A stretch of 64,000 nt of DNA. Origin: Antrodiella citrinella. Its lineage: Eukaryota; Basidiomycota; Agaricomycetes; Polyporales; Steccherinaceae. How positions within the stretch are numbered: position 1 is the stretch's first letter; each line of letters begins with the position of its first letter. Of this stretch, positions 58,397-64,000 are shown one piece after another. A program made the position numbers and the translations under genes. The notes below the pieces were generated by a model. It was not told the origin of the DNA. It was given only the letters and a program-made list of their open reading frames with translations, and ran no database searches. The DNA lies in contig SGPM01000056.1 of the NCBI GenBank assembly GCA_004802725.1, forward strand, positions 1 through 64,000, given 5' to 3'.

Positions 58397-59925
58397 CATT
58401 GCCTACGGTCTGGATAAGAAGACCGTTGGTGAGCGTAACGTCTTGATCTTCGATCTCGGAGGAGGAACCTTCGATGTGTCTTTGTTGACCATTGAGGAGG
58501 GTATCTTCGAAGTCAAGGCCACCGCCGGTGACACTCACTTGGGTGGTGAGGATTTCGATAACCGTCTCGTGAACCACTTCGTCCAGGAGTTTAAGCGCAA
58601 GAACAAGAAGGGTAAGCTTCGAAATTCTTTCATCCTCGATCAAGTTTCTTACAATCATTTCAATTTCTAGATCTCTCTTCCAACCCCCGTGCTCTCCGTC
58701 GTCTTCGTACTGCCTGCGAGCGTGCCAAGCGCACTCTCTCTTCTGCCACTCAGACCTCCATCGAGATCGACTCCCTCTTCGAGGGTATTGACTTCTACAC
58801 CTCGCTCACCCGTGCTCGTTTCGAGGAGCTGTGTCAGGATCTCTTCCGCTCCACCCTCGAGCCGGTTGAGAAGGTCCTCCGTGACTCCAAGATTGACAAG
58901 GCCAACGTCCACGAGATCGTCTTGGTCGGTGGATCCACTCGTATCCCCCGTGTTGTCAAGCTTGTGTCCGACTTCTTCAACGGCAAGGAGCCGAACAAGA
59001 GCATCAACCCCGATGAGGCTGTCGCTTATGGTGCCGCCGTCCAGGCCGCCATTCTCTCTGGTGACACCTCCGAGAAAACCCAGGACCTGCTCCTCCTCGA
59101 TGTTGCCCCTCTCTCCCTCGGTATTGAGACTGCCGGCGGTGTCATGACCGCGCTCATCAAGCGTAACACCACCGTCCCCACCAAGAAGTCTGAGATCTTC
59201 TCGACTTACTCCGACAACCAGCCCGGTGTGCTCATCCAGGTCTACGAGGGTGAACGTGCTCGTACCAAAGACAACAACTTGCTCGGAAAGTTCGAGCTCT
59301 CTGGTATCCCCCCTGCACCTCGTGGTGTTCCCCAGGTCGAGGTCACCTTCGATATCGACGCCAACGGTATCCTCAACGTCTCCGCATCCGACAAGACCAC
59401 CGGCAAGTCGAATCGTATCACGATCACCAACGACAAGGGTCGTCTGTCGAAGGAGGAGATCGAGCGCATGGTTGACGAGGCCGAGAAGTACAAGGGTGAG
59501 TCCAATTTCACCGCTCTTGTGTCGACAATTTTACTGATGATTGTTCTATTCTAGCTGAGGACGAGGCCGCCGCTGCTCGTATCACTTCCAAGAACAGCCT
59601 CGAGTCATACGCGTACAACCTGCGCAACTCATTGACCGACGAGAAGCTCGCTGACAAGTTCGAGGCTACCGACAAGACCAAGCTCGAGACCGCCGTCAAT
59701 GACGCCATCTCATGGCTGGACAGCTCTCAGGAGGCCTCTAAGGAGGAGTACGAGGAGCGCCAGAAGGAGTTGGAGACTGTTGCCAACCCCATCATGCAGA
59801 AGCTGTACGCTGGTGCTGGTGGTGCACCTGGCGGCTTCCCCGGTGCTGGTGCGCCCGGTGGCGGTGCTCCCGGTGGCTTCCCTGGCGGTGGAGAGGACGG
59901 TCCTTCTGTTGAGGAGGTCGACTAA
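57746..59925 (+). CDS. HSP70: Cytosolic heat shock protein 70 (Ssa type)
   Basis: This is an ATP-dependent chaperone for folding, disaggregation and delivery of precursors to mitochondria and ER. The ATPase domain has [102 protein letters not shown] and [16 protein letters not shown]. The linker [20 protein letters not shown] joins the substrate-binding domain ([40 protein letters not shown]). The helical lid and a [11 protein letters not shown] repeat tail end in EEVD, the cytosolic mark for TPR co-chaperones. There are several introns; the first lies after TTYS. The start at 57746 ([11 protein letters not shown]) is unambiguous and the length is about 650 residues. It is probably heat-inducible (GAA array and TATA box upstream). 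Confidence 0.98.
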
Positions 59926-60217
59926 ATGTTCGGACATTCATGACTGTTGCTGGTGTATCCAAGATATGTTACGTGTTCTCATGACTGCAATGCTCGGTAG
60001 TGGATAGATACAAAATAATCAATCGACCGCAACCATGTATTTTACGACGCATCTCTTCTAGATTGTTGTTTTCTTTTCTCTCTCATCATACTCTTTGCAT
60101 GTACCGTCTTCATGAGCATGAGTTGATGAGCACAAGGCTCTGATTAAGATCTGATTTTCTGCTGGCTGCGTATATAAAATCAAAACTACTGACGTTTGCT
60201 ACGAACATACAAATTGC
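59926..60217. other. Convergent 3' region of HSP70 and PhoD
   Basis: This is a 292-bp spacer between two convergent stops. It is T-rich (TTGTTTTCTTTTCTCTC) near 60065, suitable for transcript 3' end formation. No gene was seen. Confidence 0.5.
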
Positions 60218-63200
60218 TTAGACCGCGCTGCTGGAAATCGCACTAGCAGAAATGACACTACTTGGAACCGCACTTGGAGAAACAACACTGCTGGGAACTG
60301 CACTCGCAGACACCGCACTGCTGGGAACGCTGTTGAGGATCACACTTCCTGACGCAGTCGACTTCAAGGCTCCTGCCGACACAGACCCTCCCGCGACGGG
60401 CCTATCAAGTTTGTTGGCACCTGAAAGCAGTCAACTCACGATGCCCCGCAAATGAACACGCCCTACGAATCGCTCACCAGCTTTCACGTTGAAGACAGCA
60501 CTCGCGAAACTATCCAAGTTCGCCGTGCTGATGTTGCGCATCGCGTAGTACGTCGCCTTCACGTTCTTCGGGTCGATCGTCAGCGTGAAGAACCCGCGGT
60601 AGGACAATTCGCTCCATTGCAAGTCGACATTCGCAGAGACAAGTGTCTGCTCGATGGGATCAGCGGCGGTGGGAGTGATACCTGTGCCGAAGGGCGAGCT
60701 AGACGTCACGGCTGTGCCTGCAAACTCGACGCCGATGCCCCCTTTGCCCGTGACGGGGTCGTAGGTCGTGGTGTCGTTGGGATCTGCGTCGTCGGAAAGG
60801 CGTATGAGATGGGATGAGGGCAGAGGAAGGAGACAGTGGTACGTACGAGCGAGGTCAGAGACCCAGTTGGCGTGGCTGTCTCCTGATAGAATCAGAGTGT
60901 TGCTGATCTTGCCAGTGTAGAGATGGTCAAGGATACGCTCCCTGTTCGCGCGATATCCGTCCCAGGCATCCTATGTTTAATTAAAATTGGATGCATCTAG
61001 CTTCAGTTGTGTTGACTCAGACGTACGAAGTCAACTGAAGAGTACCACATTGTCAGTTAGACGTACATCTCGAATAGAAGAATTTCACGTACATACGCCA
61101 AGTTCATCTAACTGACTGAACACGATCTGTTGACTGCACACTCCATGAACGACTATGATTTATGACAAAATGAACGTTTTACATACCCAACGATTCTCCA
61201 GGTTGCACCACGAGACTGGGATTGAGTGAGCGTGTCATAGAACCCTACATGGTTTTTGTTAAATGTGACCTCCCAGTATGTGATATTGATGAAATCTGAA
61301 CTGACACTTCTCTTGAGCTGCTCCCATTATCGATCGGTTCTGCACGGTGGCGGATAGCGTCTCAATGACTGTTGTCCAGTGTCAGAAACTCGGCCTTGGA
61401 AAATCAACAACAAAGAGCAGCTCACAATCTGAATACAGGATGAATCAGCAACTTCAATCGCTGAATGCAAAGGAATGAGCTTACCAGTGTTGTAGTACAG
61501 CTATTGAATGAAGACACGTAAGTGATTGGAGTATGATAGGTTAGAAATAGCTCACATCCGTGATGTCGCGGTCATATTGACCTGAAGATCGAAGTGCCGG
61601 GTTCAAGATTCGCAGAGAATCCTTTCAAGTTGAGAACCTACGAGTGTCAAGCATTGTCAAGTCCTAGCATATTGTTTTTAGACGTCTATCATACAAGCTA
61701 CGGCCATTGCACTCACCAGGAGTTTTCCAATTTGGAAGTTTCGCCAGATACGAAGTTTGTCGTCTACGGCGACTTGACGGATCGGCATCCATTCATGGTA
61801 CGCACGGACGGCAGCCATCTTCCTGTCGGTGAAACACGCACCAGATGGGGACCAGCTGCATCCTGTTGACGAGTCGTTGCTGTTGGCTGTACCTGCTTTC
61901 CACGATTGATCTGCCACCTAGAGCAAAGATATGTCAAGAACGTTAACCCGATCGCGACAATATAGAAATTTCAGTCGTACCTCATGATCGTCCTGAACGT
62001 GATATGAGGCATTAGAAGATATAGTTGTATTTCGAAAGTTGGTCACGTACCCTGAACGATCGAGAGAATCAGCCACTCGTCGCGAAGTGGAGTACAAGGA
62101 TCACTCACCATACTGTGATCCACGGGCCGGTCTCGTGTGCTGCTATGAGACTAACGTCCGTGCGGTATTGAGCCAACCGTTGACGATAATCTGCGATGGT
62201 CGCAAGTTCTCTGCCTAGTGTCTGCCTGCCAATTTTGGCACTGTGAGAGCGTGCTTTCTGTTAGCAAGCTTCCGAGTCATAGCTTGTTCAGGCCACGGCG
62301 TACCCATTTCCCACACTTTCGTATATCTGAGCCGATCCGACTCAGCGAAAATTTGGACGTAGAAGCGAACTTGAAAGAAGACATACGTAGTCACCGAGAT
62401 GGATGAATACATCGGCACTGGTGTTGTGGGCTGCGACACCGTACGCATTGAAGTAGCCTGAAGTTCAGTAGCAAGAGTCAGTGGCACTGCTCAGGCAAAC
62501 AAAGCAAGAAGACAGGACATACCAGACTGGTATTGCGAGCAACTGAATACTGCGAGGGTTAGCGGCTTTCCGCCATTCACAAGACTTGCCGGTGCTATAG
62601 TGAACCTAAGGAACTCTGTTTATCTCAACTTCTGAGATTGGACTTACTGTCTGGATGAGACAGTGTCCGAGTCGCGCCAATAGGACTGACAGTCTTGGGA
62701 TTCGTACAGTCCGCGAATTGGTACCAATACTTCGTGTCAGCTTGCAATCCTGTCGCCTCAAATTTCACGGTGAAATCGACGTCGTAGGTGGTGAAGGCTT
62801 CTCCAGAATCAATGGGTCGACCGATGAGCTTTTGGTTGTTGAATATCTTGAACGATACACAGACAGGCACGCTTTGGTCTGGAACCTCTCCTGAAGCGGT
62901 TGACACAGGAGCTGCTCGCGTCCATAGCAAAACCGAGGTGTCGAATGGGTCACCCTGTGGGTATCCGATATGTCAGAGTACGAAATTAACATGGGGACAG
63001 CATGCTGCTTACACTGGCAACTGTATACCATCGTTCGAAAAGACTGAGAAATCAAAGAAAAGATATAACACGACAAAGGAAATACCTGAATGAGTAAAAT
63101 TGATTCCACCATTCCAGAGGAACGGCGCCTGGTAGGTTTACAGTGTCAGATGCTGATGGGTCAGGCATCACAGAGAGAATCACTTGCGTTGCTGAAGTCT

Positions 63201-63476
63201 CCGCCATAGAATGTGGGGTAGGAGTCATCGGAGAAACCAGAGGAGTTAACCAACTGTCTCTTCGCATGTTGTATGTGGCGCGCTTGAATTGCTCGAGTAT
63301 CGCGTTTGAACTAGATACAACCAATATGAGCATGCATTCAGCCACAACAAAAGGCGGTGGATACCGACATGTGGTACATCGATGAAGGGTGACCGATACG
63401 CCAAATTGCGGTCAAGCAACTCGGTTGCATGGGTGAAACCCAGTGACAAAAGTACCGCTGCGAGAAGAAAACGCAT
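60218..63476 (-). CDS. Secreted PhoD-type alkaline phosphatase / phosphodiesterase
   Basis: PhoD enzymes are calcium/iron-dependent phosphatases that release phosphate from mono- and diesters. The start at 63476 gives a clear signal peptide, MRFLLAAVLLSLGFTHA. The N-terminal PhoD domain has FTHSVASGDPFDTSVLLWTR and GLQADTKYWYQFADCTNP. The catalytic domain has ADVFIHLGDYVYE, ITVWDDHEVADQSWK, LTMLDTRQYDRDITDLYYN, WRIVGQQIVFSQL, and LILSGDSHANWVSDLAH with the metal-binding His/Asp clusters intact. A final intron (donor GTGAGC in the Lys-Ala-Gly codons, acceptor TTTCAG) adds a Ser/Ala/Val-rich tail of repeated VPSSAVSASA units ending at TAA 60218-60220. About a dozen introns break the gene. The tail may be O-glycosylated, an inference from composition. 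Confidence 0.87.
60228..60335. repeat. Imperfect tandem repeat coding for the Ser/Ala tail of PhoD
   Basis: Units of about 30-36 bp containing CTGCTGGGAACTGCACT or close variants recur at least three times. On the minus strand they encode VPSSxVSxSA-type repeats at the C-terminus. Confidence 0.65.
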
Positions 63477-64000
63477 CGTCAATACAATGACAGTGGATTG
63501 GAGCGTGGTCAAGCAATGCACAAGTTGCTTACTTTTATACCCTGCGGTCTGATACCAATCCGCGAGCAGCTATTGGAGAAACATCCTGTAGATTTCTCCC
63601 CTCAAGGCAGATGACGCTATTCCAACTGTCACCAAGAACGCACGAATCCCGGCGGCGCCGTTTCGCGGATGACCGTTCACCGTGGTTCAAGAATGCAGCA
63701 CATGCAACATTAGGGTGAAGCCACTTCTGTGCCCACGATGATGCTGCTAGCATGCACTCCATTGCGCACGTTGGTGGAGGTACGGCGATGATACGAGGAG
63801 AAGAGTGTGGCCTGGAGCACTGAGAAGTGGTCACGAACTCAACATGCTATGAAGAAGGCTTTTTGATGTCAAGGGAAAAATGCATGTTAGAGAGTTTCGG
63901 CAGTCGCCAACGCCGCTTCTACGCAACGTGCAGCTAAATTTGTGTAGCCTTCGCCGGTTCGTATCGGTGAGACCAGGTCGCATGACATCGGGCGTTTCGT
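63477..64000. other. Upstream region of PhoD to the window edge
   Basis: No gene was supported in the last 524 bases. A minus-strand frame at 63535-63834 lacks motifs. The PhoD promoter must lie here. Confidence 0.5.

Overview
This is nuclear DNA of a filamentous basidiomycete, most likely an Agaricomycete. Genes are compact and cut by many short GT-AG introns of about 50-65 bp. They lie on both strands without operons. Three tRNA genes carry introns just 3' of the anticodon. The gene set is typical of mushroom-forming fungi: GH55 and membrane-anchored GH5 glucanases, Knr4/Smi1, the RAM-pathway protein SOG2, a Vac1/Pep7-like FYVE protein, Eaf1 of NuA4, and an F-box-like protein starting MHR. 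The species cannot be named from the sequence alone. All products come from reading motifs and hand-built splice joins, so exon borders are approximate.

Layout. 0-4 kb: the tail of an unknown gene, a doubtful small gene, and homogentisate 1,2-dioxygenase (+). 4.8-5.6 kb: an Asterix-like ER membrane protein and, just upstream, a basic N-terminal segment resembling Eco1 without its catalytic part (both -). 5.9-9.65 kb: an AT-rich, gene-poor island with ambiguous bases and transposon-like debris, bounded by tRNA-Cys and tRNA-Pro (both -). 9.9-17.3 kb: divergent beta-1,3-glucanases GH55 (-) and GH5 (+). 17.9-30.5 kb: a minus-strand run of a 77-residue protein, Eaf1/Vid21, Knr4/Smi1, and two tandem succinyl-CoA:3-ketoacid CoA-transferases. 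31.4-39.5 kb: an F-box-like protein, an unknown Pro/Gly/Gln-rich protein, a 2.3-kb gap with a small dispersed repeat, and a kinase-fold protein that has lost its catalytic residues. 39.8-41.6 kb: a broken ABC ATPase fragment (+) and twinfilin (-). 42-55.4 kb: FYVE protein (+), SOG2 (-), Spb4 helicase (+), a Cys/His-finger coiled-coil protein (+), a FetA/YbbL-like ABC ATPase (+) and tRNA-Ile (+). 55.7-63.5 kb: TOM40 (-), cytosolic HSP70 (+) and secreted PhoD-type alkaline phosphatase (-).

Functional threads. Beta-glucan and cell-wall functions recur (GH55, GH5, Knr4, SOG2). Homogentisate cleavage feeds a pathway that ends in fumarate and acetoacetate, and the duplicated CoA-transferase activates acetoacetate. 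TOM40 and HSP70 share one divergent promoter, in which five GAA units sit at exact 10-bp spacing just upstream of the HSP70 TATA box. No complete new multi-gene system was found. The strongest unusual items are the catalytically stripped kinase, the phased heat-shock element array, the tandem CoA-transferases, the compact active-site loop of the homogentisate dioxygenase, the orphan FetA-like ATPase and the truncated Eco1-like segment.
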